DNA of 64,000 bases from Strongylocentrotus purpuratus (Eukaryota; Echinodermata; Echinoidea; Camarodonta; Strongylocentrotidae): NCBI RefSeq assembly GCF_000002235.5, contig NW_022145605.1, forward strand, positions 31,743,774 to 31,807,773, in the 5' to 3' direction. This document shows positions 11,264 through 23,150 of the stretch, piece after piece (position 1 is the stretch's first letter; every line of letters begins with the position of its first letter). Under the pieces are notes generated by a model. It did not search any database and was not told where the DNA came from. It saw only the letters and a program-made list of their open reading frames with translations. Made by a program: the position numbers and the translations under genes.

Positions 11264-11900
11264 CAGAGCGGGATCGCTAAGCGAAATCAAACGCTCTGCT
11301 TGCTATATAGCTACCAACTTCTTCAGATAAACATACCGTGGCTTGAAACGACACCAGCGCCATTTCATTTCCGAGACTTTTGGATTGTGAGTACTTCTTC
11401 TGCTAAGGTGTAACGCTCAGAGCGGGATTGCTAAGGCGAAATGGAACGCTCTGCTTGATATAGCTACCAATTTCTTTAAATGTTCATACCGTGGCTTGAG
11501 TCGACACCATCAGTGCCATTCAATTTCCAAGACTTTGGGATTGTGAGTACTTCCATATCAAATCACTTCTGAAGACATTTATGTTCGTTCAATAGTCTGT
11601 TAATTATATGACTCGTTTACGTCAAGTAATGTTATTTCCTGACTACAATAAGATCGTAATTATTTAACTATTATAATTGTGCTCATAAGATTATACCATT
11701 TATATTATATCTGATTTTTTTCATCATTATATACGATATATATTTATGTTAATTCATGCATATTTAAATCTTTAGATTAATCATGTAATATATTGTGTAA
11801 CTGACTGTTTATAAGGCGCATAGAGAATGTATTATTATGCGCTATATAAAATTGACTTTATTATCATTATACTTTAGTACTTCTTCTGCTAAGGTGTCAC
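11264..11900 (+). repeat. Tandem duplication upstream of the Dispatched-like start, second unit interrupted
   Basis: Unit 1 is about 11264-11417 and unit 2 starts at 11418; both begin CAGAGCGGGAT and share CATACCGTGGCTTGA and GGATTGTGAGTACTTC. Unit 1 runs straight through AGTACTTCTTCTGCTAAGGT. In unit 2 this is split by a 322-base insertion and resumes at 11876, directly in front of the start exon. Probably part of the 5' leader or promoter of the gene. Confidence 0.72.
11554..11875. mobile_element. 322-bp insertion with 8-bp target-site duplication
   Basis: Flanked by AGTACTTC at 11546-11553 and 11876-11883. The neighbouring tandem unit at 11390-11411 shows the undisturbed site. The 3' part (GCGCTATATAAAATTGAC, then TTTATTATCATTAT) resembles SINE tails elsewhere in the window. 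An 8-bp duplication would also suit a hAT-type MITE. No open frame. Confidence 0.68.
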
Positions 11901-11916
11901 AGAAGACTCCATTAAC

Positions 11917-12056
11917 ATGCCGAATCAAGCTTCATCAATCGTGGTTACTTCAATCCCTCCACCTTCCCCTCCCTCTGTTATATCACAATGGCGGGATGGC
12001 TTAAGTGACGAGGACGAAAGCGGGCTACCTAAAAGGAACAACACCTTCTTCGGCAT
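11917..12056 (+). CDS. Dispatched-like exon 1 (start codon)
   Basis: ATG 11917, then a cytoplasmic stretch with LSDEDESGLPKRNNTFFG. Donor AT|GTAAGT, immediately before a run of about 29 AAT units. The split Ile codon is completed by exon 2, which supports the join. The first ATG after the repeat-derived leader was chosen; no better upstream start was seen. Confidence 0.75.
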
Positions 12057-12064
12057 GTAAGTTG

Positions 12065-12157
<93 letters not shown>

Positions 12158-15100
12158 GAACAATTCATATAGCGCTTGTGACATAAAAGTTTCAAAGCGC
12201 TGTACATAAATCAAGATTACTTCAAGAAAAATCAATACTATTAATGAAATTAACATTACTTAAATTACCAAGAAAATAAAATATTACTAACATAACTGAA
12301 CAAATTAACGTAACTTCAATCACCAAGAAGATCAAACATTACTAACATTACTAAAGAAATTAACACAACATATTGCATCAAATGAGCCTGTACTGCACTG
12401 TCAACTTAATGTTACATTGGATTTTTTTTTTAATGACACATACCAAAGGTTTTGTAAATCATTCGAACAACAAAACCCTAATGAATTTATGGTAATCAAA
12501 TTACAATGGAATTATCACATCCCAATACTGTTTATCTTACAATAGCATACTTAGCAGTCATCGTATAACGAAATATTTGTCAAAATGACATTGACAGAGA
12601 TAAAAAGTAAAAGGAAACCACATTTAATACGCTGCGAGTAGGGTTCGAACCTACGCGGGAAGATCCCATTGGATTTCAAGTCCAACGCCTTAACCACTCG
12701 GCCATCGCAGCTGTTTGTGTACAATTCAGTAACCAACATTCTCTTTAACCAAACTTAACATGCTTATAATCAGGGAAACTAGGGGGTAAAGAGAAATTGT
12801 AATATATAGTTACATCTTATTTTACTAAACATACCATATTTACATTACACAGGCTATGTAGTTCTGAAAATAGTTATACAAATTAGGGAAACCATGTAAC
12901 TATTTCTCTTTTTCTCTCATTAAATTAATAGGGGCTACGTAAATTAAAAAAAAAGAGATGAAAATTATTTGGAAAGGGGAGTTATTACACAAGTAAAGTT
13001 TTGTTATGTTGTAACTCAGTATTCGACCACAGAAATTTCAAAGTAACTTCTGTTTTAGAACTTATCGAAATGTAAGGAATTTTTTCAGCTGTATAGATGA
13101 CACGGGTGTTATTCTGAAAACTATATCACTATGCATGGGGAAAATATTGATGTTCTTAATTATAAAAACAAATATATTCCAAAGTATTGAATTGGTACAA
13201 TATTGTTGTGATGTGGTATTATCTCATTGTTACCCCGAATATTGTATCACTTTCCTCGTTCTTCAGAAACTGTATTTTACTAGATTTCTTCAAAAAACAA
13301 CTGATATGTACAACTCCTCTTAAATGGTTGATAGTCTAAGAGACAGCGCCTTGTATCCTTTGGAAAAGACGCTATATATCATCCAATTATTATTATCATG
13401 TATTGCCTGATTGATTGATTGATTGGGCCATTGATTGATTGATTGATTGCGTGAGTGATTATACGCGATAGAGAGATTGATTAAATTATCGATTGATAGA
13501 TTGATTGATTGAGTAAGGGAGTGTTTGATTGAGTGATTGAGTGAATGAGTGGGTGACTGATTAATTGACTGATTGGGTCATTGATTGATTAAGTGAGTGA
13601 GTGAGGGATTGATTTACTAATTGAGTGATTGAGTGAGTGTTATACACGATAGAGAGATTGATTAAATTATTGATTGATCGATTGATTGATTGATTGATTG
13701 AGTAAGGTAGTGATTGATTGATTGAGTGAGTGAGTGAGTAGGTGACTGATTGATTGACTGATTGGGTCATTGATTGATTGATTGATTGAGTGAGTGAGTG
13801 AATGATTGGTTGTTATTGATTGATTAAGTGATTGATTTACTTATAAAGTGATTGAGTGAGTGATTATACGAGATTGAGAGATTGATTAAAATTATTGACT
13901 GATCGATTGATTGAGTGAGTGAGTGAGTGAGTGCATGAGTGGGTGAGTGAGTGAGTGGATGACTGATTGATTGCCTGATTGGGTCATTGATTGATTGATT
14001 GAGTGAGTGGGTCATTGATTAATTGATTGATTAGGTGATTGATTTACTAATTGAGTGATTGAGTGAGTGGTTATACGAGATTGAGAGATTGATTAAATTA
14101 TTGACTGATCGATTGATTGATTGAGTGAGTGAGTGCATGAGTGGGTGATATTGAGTGAGCGAGGGAGTGATAGAGTGACTGACTGATGCCTGTATACTTT
14201 GTTGAAGTATTATTTCTCTGAACACATTTCGAGGGGAGAAAAGTTGGCTTGTTGGGGAAGCAACAAAACCAAGGAATCAAATTGTGTGAATACGCAAGAG
14301 AAAAAGACTTAAATAGGAAGAACATCTGAGTTTTTATGTCACTATCTGTATAAGTGCAATAACATTCTTGCCTTTTATTAATATCGATATCTTGTATCGT
14401 TGTTTGGTGTGCTTTATGCTGTCTTTAAACTGCTATAAATGCTTGTAAACAGTACGGAATCATAGTTGGATCCCCCCACATTTACATTGTATGTTTTTTA
14501 AGTCGTGTAAATTTGCCCTTTTATCTTCTTAATTTGCATGTATTTGATGTTTGTTTACTTTTTCTTTTGTATATAACTGTGTTTCTGTATTTTTAATGCA
14601 AATGTGGAAATGAATTCATTTCAATTCAATAGTAGAAATGAAGTGTCATCACATCTTCCATTCTTCTGTCCTATTCTTCATGTTTCATTTCAGATTGGCC
14701 AAGTGTTTTTGGAGCTTTCCCGTGACAGTCTGTGTCATTGAGTTCGTGCTGCTCATATTAATGGGTGCTACGGTTGTCTCTTTATATGGTTCGCCTGCTT
14801 TTGATGATGCATCAAAGGTATTAGAATATTAATATTAATTACGTTATGATTTTATGACAGTATGAAAATGATATTTACCCAACACTATTGCTCATGCCGG
14901 CGATAAAAGGATAGGCTGAGCTTGCATATTTTTTTATTTCATTTTTTTTTATTGGTGGGCAATATATAGATATGGATTTCAATGTACAAGTCGACAAATA
15001 GATGTTTTCATAGGCAAAACTGGAAATAATTTAATCACAATCAATTTTCGCCTACTCGAATCTTTGCTTAATGATTGTGACATGGTAAAGGTCTAGGAAT

Positions 15101-18100
15101 AAAGAGGGTGCATCGCCATGGGGTAGGGGTGGCGGCGGGGCGGCCCCGGTTTTCCTCGATATATGAAAGGCAAATTGACAGGCAAGACCACTTTTAGTGG
15201 GTTTGAGAGCTAGGGGTTGTAGCATCCTCTCCCTTCTCCCGTTATACGACTCTCTCTCTCTCTCTCTCTCTCTCCCTCTCTCTCTCTCTCCCCCGTCCCT
15301 CCCACCCCCTACACCCCACCCCGTAGTTTTTCTCCATATGACTGGCTACACCACTATTTCTTGTTTTCTTCTTCATAGGGCGTTGAAGCCAGAGGAACCC
15401 CTATCCACGATCGCCTCATCGCGTTTGAGAATCTTCTGAGAGAGGAAGAACTCTTTTCTGTCTTACCAAACGGAGTCGACATCGCATCCGTGGATGAACT
15501 CGATGATCAGTCATCAACACAATCCGTCGAAGACATCACACAACCAGAAGGCACTATTAACTTTTGTGGCACTCCAGGTATTGGTACAAATATAACATCG
15601 TAATTTAATGTACCGTAACATGTTCTTTGTAATGCTTGCATTGAAATGAATGTGGAAGGAACAGGCCAACACGAATCAACAATTTTCTTCTGATCGTGCT
15701 TTGGAGAATGACTTTTGATTGGAATTTGAATCAATTCCTCACACCAATTTTACAAAAGAAATACAAATATAGTGGAAAGGTGACATCCATCACGTAATAG
15801 CAAAAGTGCAACAACAAAAAATGACCTATAATTAAAGAAAGTGAAAAAAGTGTTATAGATGATGGAAAATTCAGTAGTGAAATACAGAAACGTGTCAATA
15901 GGTAAATCGAAAATACAAAGACGAGAAGCTAATAAATGTTTAGTTATTAGTATCATATTTTGAGTATGTGCCGATGTTTGGGTAATTTAATCTAAATTCT
16001 TTTGTGGCAAGGACGAGGATTTCCATACCATTATCATCGATTGTTTTTCGTCTTTCATCGCCTTCTCTTACCCACCCCTCTCTCTCTCCCCTCACTCTAT
16101 TTATCTATCTATTGCTTTTTTTTAATTTCCATCCCCATTTCCTCTAATTTCTTATGAACGTAGATTTCAGTGGATTTCGAATGGTTTGCGAGTCTTCATC
16201 ACCATCTAACCCCAACCTTCTCACACGGGAGCACCTGATTTCAATGTGTCGTCATGATGACGTTATCGTTCGCAACACGTCCCACTTTCAAACAGCTTGT
16301 AAGAAAGACGCATCGGGTTCCTGCTGTGCCACATGGTCTCTCGCCAACTACATCGTGACTATGAACAACAGGGTTTCCTGCTTTGGCATCACGGGTGATG
16401 ACGTTGATCGCATGATGGCTCTCCTTCAGCACTGCGCACCCTTTTACAGTTCCGGCGATCTGCAACCCGGGTGCAGTGAAGAACAGAATTGCTCATCGCG
16501 GGTACCTGTTGAATGCATCGGATATGATGATGCGGTGTACTTTATCTTCTATGCTCTGACTCCTGGATCATTCTCATCGTCTCTGAACACCGGTGATGCC
16601 GAGTTAACCCTAAACCTTCACCTGTATCCTTTGAGTGATGATGCAGACGCACTGAAGATGATCTACCTGGAAAACATCTACCACCAATCTCTGGATGATG
16701 GGGTTACCATGGTTATAGGCATCGGAGTGGATACCCGGAAGGTCAAGTTAAGCACCTACTCCAATGCACTCCGAGGAGACTTCCTCTACGTCGGCATAGG
16801 ATGTGCCGTCATTGTGGCCATCATCTGGATCTACATGGAGTCTCTGCTCACAGCCATCCTGGTCCTGTTGCAGATGGCACTGTCGCTGATGCTCGGATAC
16901 TTCTTCCATTTTGTTGTGTTTCGCTTCGCGTTCTTCCCGTTCATGTCGCTCCTGGCGGTGATCCTTGTGATAGCTGTAGGTGCAGATGATGCCTTCATAT
17001 TCATGGACATCTGGAGGAAGAATCTAAAACTATCCACAGACCAGTCTCGAGTGAACGACTTGAGGACAACTCTCAAGGAGGCCACACTCACCATGTTCGT
17101 CACGAGTTTCACCAATGCCGCTGCGCTTTTTGTGACCGCCTTCAGTGATGTTACAACTGTTCGTCTCTTCTCCATCTACTCCGGAATGGTGATCTTAGCA
17201 AACTTTTGTCTTACGATCATCTGGCTTCCACCTGCAGTCATGATATCAGAGAAGTATATCCACAGGAGAAAGGTGACGTCCGAACCCTCTTCTGCAAAGC
17301 ATAAAGTTTTCTTCGCAAAGACAAAGAGAAAATTGGGTGATATCATTCATTCTTTCTTTAGGGTTCATCTACCGAAGTTTGTTCTAAGATTTCGTTTCGT
17401 CTGGCTGATTTTGTTTCCCATTCTCTTTATTGGGTCGTTAGTTGTTGTTTTCTTCAAGCCAGGGCTATCTCTACCATCTGGTGGTGATATAATGCTCTAT
17501 AAACCAGCGCATCCCATCGAAAGGTACGATCAAGTTCTTAAGTGGAAATTCGACTTTGAAAATGCAAGCGTTTCTCAGCTCCCGATCATTGTAGTTTGGG
17601 GAATCATTCCGTTAGACAACGGGGATCATTGGGACCCCGACGACAGGGGTCATGTTCTCTTAGAAGCACCATTGAACCTGTCAAGCCAAGACAGTCAACA
17701 GTGGCTATTAAACTTTTGCCAGGAGATGCGTCGACAGGGCTTCTATCAAAGACCGACGATGATCACCGAAGACTGCTTTATTGAATCCTTTGGGCAATTC
17801 ATGCAACAACCTTGTGTACAACCTGCAATTGAAGGGGATCAGATAGATAGATGCTGTAATCAAGACACCTTTCCTTTGCCATCAGTTCTCTTCGATGAAT
17901 GTCTACCGCTATTTATAGCAGATCGTTGCAAGAGGTATCCCTGTAATTCGCCAATTCCTGGTCCGCGCTTCGGCCCTAACAACTCGATAAGTGCCCTTTA
18001 TGTGCAATTCGAAAGTTCCGTTCTTGAAAGATTCGAGTTTCAAGAGACGAATGAGTTTTGGAACAATGCTTCATCCTGGGTCAATGACCAAATGCAATCT

Positions 18101-18721
18101 GCCCCGGAAGGACTCCGAAAGGGTTGGTTTGTGACCTTCAGTGACAAACAACCTTACTTTCTTGACAACACCCTAGGCTTCGCAAGAGGAGCCCGGACTT
18201 CCCTGGCCTTGTCCATCGCCATTGCTGCAGGTGTTGTCCTCCTAACCAGCCGCAACATCATCATGGTGCTCCTGATTATCCTGTCGATCGGAGGCGCGGT
18301 GATCACGGCATTGGCGGCTCTGGTCTTCGCCGGCTGGGAGCTTAACGTCTTCGAATCGTCGATGATGGCACTGATCGTCGGTCTGACGGTAGACTTCACG
18401 TTGCATTACGGCGTCGCGTATCTTCACGGCCCCGACACCGATCGTCGGTCTCGGAGCCACTACTCCATCTCGACTATCTCGCGCGCCAACTCGATGGCGG
18501 CGTTATCCAGCTTCGTCGCCGGGTCTCTCATGCTCCCAGCCGATGTCATCATCTTTACCCAGCTCGGCATCGCTCTCCAGATCATCATGGTGTGTAGTTG
18601 GGCGACTGGAACTTTCTTCTTCATATCGCTTTGCCGCACGATTGGACCAGAAAAAAATCACGGCAAGTTGTCTTCTTTTTGTAAAAAGAGTGATGGGAAG
18701 CCGATTACTCCCGTTATTTAA
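11917..18721 (+). CDS. Dispatched-like RND/sterol-sensing-domain membrane protein (four exons, 1006 aa)
   Basis: Join 11917-12056, 14694-14817, 15379-15577, 16164-18721; phases fit and the join is 1007 codons. Dispatched proteins are twelve-pass RND-type permeases that release lipid-modified Hedgehog, powered by cation flow through transmembrane acidic residues. First TM around residues 52-72. Then RGTPIHDRLIAFENL, which fits the Dispatched RGTxIxxR region, and a Cys-rich first extracellular loop. A sterol-sensing domain follows, with GADDAF (Asp429, Asp430). KPGLSLPSGGD and HPIERYD begin the second half; GLTVDFTLHYG (Asp898) is the second GxxxD motif. TFFFISLCRTIGP near the C-terminus is Dispatched-like and argues against Patched. 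It is shorter than vertebrate DISP1 and has little cytoplasmic tail. Which Dispatched (DISP1, 2, 3 or an invertebrate branch) cannot be told by eye. Start ATG 11917 gives a short acidic cytoplasmic N-terminus. Confidence 0.87.
12066..12154 (+). repeat. (AAT)n microsatellite
   Basis: About 29 uninterrupted AAT units directly downstream of the exon 1 donor. The poly-Tyr and poly-Leu frames on the minus strand are artefacts. The following GCGCTTGTGACATAAAAGTT, with AAAGCGCTGTACATAAATC, looks like the end of a SINE that the AAT run tails. Confidence 0.9.
12630..12711 (-). tRNA. tRNA-Ser(UGA)
   Basis: The reverse complement starts GCTGCGATGGCCGAGTGGTT and ends CTCGCAGCG; the 7-bp acceptor stem GCTGCGA/TCGCAGC pairs perfectly and G is the discriminator. 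The A box is TGGCCGAGTGG and the B box GGTTCGAACCC. The anticodon loop ACTTGAAAT gives UGA (serine), and the long variable arm is the serine type; 82 bases, no intron. A TTTT run follows within about 20 bases on the minus strand, fitting a Pol III stop. It lies antisense inside intron 1 of the Dispatched-like gene and shows no decay, unlike the tRNA-derived SINEs. Confidence 0.95.
13390..14180 (+). repeat. GATT/GAGT tandem array with higher-order units
   Basis: Tetranucleotides TTGA and GTGA for about 790 bases. A longer unit marked by TTATACGCGATAGAGAGATT recurs near 13459, 13640, 13865 and 14071, so there is a second period of about 180-225 bases. Open frames full of Ser, Asn and Gln on the minus strand are artefacts. 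Located in intron 1 of the Dispatched-like gene. Confidence 0.9.
14694..14817 (+). CDS. Dispatched-like exon 2 (first transmembrane segment)
   Basis: Acceptor TTTCATTTCAG, donor AAG|GTATTA; split Ile codon in, phase 0 out. Encodes LAKCFWSFPVTVCVIEFVLL and on to SPAFDDASK, the conserved start of RND permease halves: a basic approach, one TM, then the first loop. Confidence 0.85.
15250..15315 (+). repeat. (CT)n pyrimidine tract before exon 3 acceptor
   Basis: Pure CT/CCCT run about 65-130 bases upstream of the exon 3 acceptor (15378). It could act as an extended polypyrimidine region but is too far away to be the core one. Confidence 0.7.
15379..15577 (+). CDS. Dispatched-like exon 3 (first loop)
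   Basis: Acceptor TTCTTCATAG, donor CCAG|GTATTG; phase 0 to 1. Encodes GVEARGTPIHDRLIAFENLL and an acidic stretch ending INFCGTP. The RGTxIxxR segment is the best family marker in the N-terminal half. Confidence 0.85.
16164..18721 (+). CDS. Dispatched-like exon 4 (main body)
   Basis: The acceptor AACGTAG at 16157-16163 keeps frame; the other nearby AG (16170) does not. A single 2.56-kb exon carries eleven TMs: the sterol-sensing domain (about residues 360-560) with GADDAF, the second extracellular loop with many Cys, and the second RND half with GLTVDFTLHYG. It ends at TAA 18719-18721. A long intronless 3' exon contrasts with the finely split DEPDC5 genes on either side. Confidence 0.92.
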
Positions 18722-19279
18722 GTGAACTTTCAAGCTGTTTTTATGATCAAAACAATTATTCAACCCATGTATTGGAAGTTCTTTTAAAAATCAAGTTACT
18801 GCAATGATCGCAAATATGACTACTCGAGTACCTACTGTAAAGTTGTGCACTGCATTGCAACATCCTATCTTCATAAGCTCCTATTTCCCCCATTATAGAT
18901 AGCTTCATGTATTTTACCTTGAATATAACGTGATCAATTTATTAAAGGAAGTATTTTGGCGGGGCCTTCACAAAAGATCATACTCAAAGTCTCAACATTA
19001 GTGAATTCACTTAGATAGGATTTATATATATTTCGTCTCTGCATATTATGATTCATGAAAGAGATACAAAGGAAAATTTGATATGTTGTATAATTATATA
19101 ATTATATAATTATATATATACTTATTGTGTACCAATCATCTGAAAAAGGGAAATATTTGTGTATATCTAGATTTAATAAAAACCAACGCAAAGTAAACTT
19201 TACCTGGAATACTTTAGGTGGGAATGTATTTAGATTACAATTTCTGTTTGTAGAAGTAATAATTGAAGCTCATATATAT

Positions 19280-19319
<40 letters not shown>

Positions 19320-19428
19320 AATACAGTATAGCTACATGGAACCCATCACATCAAGAGCAAAACATGTTTGGGAGATTGGTATACTTTAAAATTATCATTT
19401 TCTGTTGTCTACGAAAGACAGTCTGACG

Positions 19429-19468
<40 letters not shown>

Positions 19469-20490
19469 ACACCTCATTATAGATGTTTCATGGAAAATTC
19501 GTTTTCATTTAACAAATTACACAGATGCAATTAAACTCCGTTTTTAAAGTGCAGGCCTGCCTGTACATGTGTAACTTGAAAATCTGAAACATGCAACCAT
19601 GACGGGTTAAGGACTATAAATGGATAGAGGAATAATTATGTCTCTTCTTGGGAAATATATAATAAATGTTTAGGTAATGTTTATACCGTTTGTACTGTTA
19701 AGGTTTGAACTCTCAAATCAAAAATATATTTAGATGAAAATATAATGCACATATTGAATGATTTTACAAAACCATTGTACTTGGTCCGTTTTATATTGTA
19801 CTTTAATACAATCAGTAAAATAAATATTATATTGCTTTACTTATCCTGTCATCTTAATTTGCTTAGATATTAAGATCGCAACTATTTTTGATAAATCGAC
19901 TAAAGGGCGATTTCAATACCCTATCGTATGCCCCAGAGAAATCATGTAGTGTTTGCACATTTCAATAAGTTGATTTTTCAAAAGTAGTAGCCATTGTGTT
20001 TGAAACATAAATGATTGTGAGGCTGCAATGCATTAATGATTTTTTTATATTTCTATCTATGTACGCATTAAAAAAGATTTTATATCAATTTGATCTTATC
20101 TTGTCTACTCTCAGCACAACACATCACACCATAATCATCTTTGATACTTTGTGTAAATTACATGCATGGGGTAAATCAAAAAACAAAAAAAATAGAAAGA
20201 CGGCACCATAAGGTGAACTAAAATGAAGAAAACATGTACATAGGTATATAATTATAATTAATCAATGTATTTCAAGTAATCTCCATTTTTATTATAATCA
20301 ATCATCGAGCAGTGTAAAAATCCTGAAACCATGATGGAAGAATTCAAAGTTGTAAACCGGTAGCGTCTCATAGAGGAACAGAACACATAAAAGCATACTT
20401 ATAACCCGTTAAAAACAAATTACCAAATGACATTCATGTGGTAACTGCCTCAGTAACTATTGATTCAAAGTTCTATAAAATACACAAGCC
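18722..20490. other. 3' flank of the Dispatched-like gene
   Basis: Contains the 3' UTR and AT-rich DNA. AATAAA at 19175-19180 is a candidate poly(A) signal about 450 bases after the stop. (AT)n microsatellites lie at about 19276-19318 and 19430-19467. No coding exon recognised. Confidence 0.5.
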
Positions 20491-20645
20491 AGGGCCCTGT
20501 TTCATCAGAACTTTTTATTAATAACAAGTTACAATAACTGTTATAAGATACTGAAATCGTGGCATCTGATTGGCCGGAGGTGCTAATTTGTCACCGAATT
20601 TAATCATTTGTTATTGGTAACAAGTTTTATGAAACAGTCTCCTGA
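20491..20645. mobile_element. Short MITE (GGGCCCTGTTTCAT type)
   Basis: Left end GGGCCCTGTTTCATCAGAAC and right end GGTAACAAGTTTTATGAAAC are imperfect inverted complements, with TAACAAGTTA-type internal motifs. A non-coding element of about 155 bases. Confidence 0.6.
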
Positions 20646-20973
20646 TCCTTGAGCAGATTTTATGCACGACCCGTGGCTTCTTTGCAGGTGGGTACGTGTG
20701 CATGTGTGCTAACAAGTCATTTGATGCCAAGAATTTTTAAATACTTTAAACACAAAATAATTTTAAGATCTCTAAAATGGCAACACAATTGATACAAAGT
20801 TCAAAATCAATGTAATTACCTTACAGACAATATTAGGCAGGTACTTTTCTTTTTATTGTGACATAATTTATATCCATTTCTTTCTTGATACAACATTTTT
20901 ATCATTAGAAGATTGTCACAATACAATCGATTACAACAGTTGCCAATTTGAAGAAAACTAATCAATTCAGCCA

Positions 20974-21752
20974 TTAAAGGGCAAGTCCACTCCAAAAATA
21001 ACTTATTTTCAATAAAAGCAGAAAAATCAGACAAACCAATCAAAAAAAGTTTGAGCAAAATCGGATAACTAATAAGAAAGTTATGAATTTTAGAAAAAGT
21101 ATGTAAAACTATGGAACAATTAGAATCGCAACACAAATTGCCAAGATGGTTATCAGTTTGTGACGTCATGTCCTCACAACTTATCAATTGCTTTATATAG
21201 TTTAATCCCATTAATTTCCCTTTTTATCCCCCAAAACTAGATTTCCCCATGCCTTTGCCCAGGTTATATGATTTGTATCCTATTGCGTGCATGACATTTC
21301 CCAAAAACTTTTATGAATTTTGAAGAAGTGATACTATTTTCTGAATACTGTATTTCATAATTATTGATTTTTATATAAATAGTTTATCAAAATTCATTTT
21401 TTCATGATTTAACTGGACACAAATTACTCTTTATTTGTGCATCCACACAAAAACCTGTTACTATCAATCTAACTTGGATGCTGGTGTGAAGAAATAATAT
21501 TCTTAGGGTGAAATAGGAAATTTATATCATCAATATACAGAAAATAATTAGTGGATAGTGAGGACCATACGTCACAGACTCATGAGTAATTTGCCAATTT
21601 TTGTAGTGATTTTCAAAGTTTTTCATGTCATTAAAAATTCATAACTTTCTTATTAGTTATCCGATTTTGTTCAGACTTTTTTTGATTGGTTTGTCTGATT
21701 TTTCTGGTTCTATTGAAAGTAAGTTATTTTTGGAGTGGACTTGGGCTTTAAC
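20974..21752. mobile_element. 779-bp foldback element with long terminal inverted repeats
   Basis: The left arm begins TTAAAGGGCAAGTCCACTCC and the right arm ends GGAGTGGACTTGGGCTTTAA. Inverted similarity continues for well over 100 bases, through AATCAGACAAACCAATCAAA and AAGAAAGTTATGAATTTTAG. The middle is AT-rich with no gene. Non-autonomous DNA element. Confidence 0.8.
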
Positions 21753-22759
21753 AAATGTCCATCTTGAATGAGCTAAGTATCCTGTTGTGCAAATTATGGA
21801 ATAGAAAATGTTGCCCTTGACAGAGAATAAATCCTTTGCAAACACAGATACACATGTACATGTACAGTGGTAGTACTAGAATATGTCACACACAAAAGTA
21901 TATTGCTGATAAATATTCATTCTTTACACCAGAAGAATTCAAGTTGACTTAGTGCTCACAGATTCTCTTGACAATTTGTAATTTTAAAGAAAATATTCAT
22001 GGTAAGATGAAAGTGAGTGAAATATTCACTCATTCTGGCACATATTATATTGTTAACATGTGACCTGATACAGAGTTTAGTCATACCAAGACAGTCATAG
22101 TATTTACCTTCTATGAAAAACAGAAATTGTTCCTCCGAAGCCCTCTCCTCCCCCCTCCAAAAAAAAATTTGCTTATCAATCAAACATTTACTGTACATGT
22201 GTGTAGCAAAGATCCAGATTTTAATTTCTTTATCATACACTAAATATCAACAATTGTCATATGAAATATATGTGTTTAAAGGCATATCAATTCTTCTTCA
22301 TTTATACTAACTTCATTATCTTACAGTGTTTCACACCTACAGGTAATATTATTCCAATTAATCTTATTGATTTTATTTATATATATACATGTACAACATG
22401 CTACTTGATTTAATCAAATCCTTCACTGAATGAAATATCAATACATCATGAAAACTCAGTACATTTGAAACTACATTACACGTAATACAAAATGATGGGA
22501 AGTGTAACTGAATAGGCAGAAGTAGAAATAGTACAAAGTCATTGTTAAAAAGTCCATAAGATCATGTAGAAAATGCAGTTGGAGATACTACATGTATTTG
22601 AATACCCTGTGTTTGCTCAGTTTTGACGTATTTACAATGTACTTTCAGAGAACAAACATACACGACCAAAACTCACATTTTTTTTCCTTCACAAATCAGG
22701 GACATGCACATGTTAGTTAAATAGAGTGGGTTGTAATGCATGTCATCAAACATGATTAC

Positions 22760-23080
22760 AGAAAGGGAGAAAGAGAGTGAGAGAGAGGGAGGGCAGGAGG
22801 AAGACAAATAGAAAACTAGAGAGGGAGAAGGAGGAAAAGAGGGAGAAAGAGAAAGAGAGGGAAGAAGGAGAAATAGAGGGGAGAAGGAGAAATAGAGGGG
22901 AGAAGGAGAAAGAGAGCGACATAAATGAGGGAGAGAGATAGACAGATAGAGAAAGAGAGAGGGGTGAGAGAGAAAAAGATGGGAGAGGGAGAGAGAGAGA
23001 GAGAGAGAAAGGGAGACAAATAGAGAAAAAGCAAGAAAGAAGGAGAAAAACAGTGACAATAATGAGGGAGAGAGTTATAC

Positions 23081-23114
<34 letters not shown>

Positions 23115-23150
23115 GAGGGGGGGGGGGGGGTTGGGGGAGGAGTGACAGAA
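22760..23150 (+). repeat. Purine-rich (GA)n tract with a poly-G end
   Basis: About 390 bases of A/G on the plus strand, ending in about 12 G. The three overlapping minus-strand open frames (Ser/Leu/Pro/Phe only) are artefacts. Confidence 0.9.

Noticed and set aside
11860..11877. AG at 11876-11877 as a 5'-leader splice acceptor
   Set aside because: It belongs to the 8-bp target duplication of the 322-base insertion. It might still be used, but the sequence does not require it.
12025..12256. Poly-Tyr and poly-Leu frames on the minus strand
   Set aside because: Translation of the (AAT)n microsatellite.
13390..14180. CRISPR-like regular array
   Set aside because: Simple GATT/GAGT slippage repeat in a eukaryotic intron, with no spacers.
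16154..16163. ATG at 16154 as start of the large Dispatched-like frame
   Set aside because: The frame needs the first TM and the RGTxIxxR loop from upstream exons. The acceptor at 16162-16163 and matching phase show that 16154 lies in intron sequence.
16154..18721. Patched or PTCHD-type protein
   Set aside because: Two sterol-sensing-type halves are shared, but the RGTPIHDR region, KPGLSLP..HPIERYD and the TFFFISLCRTIGP end fit Dispatched better.
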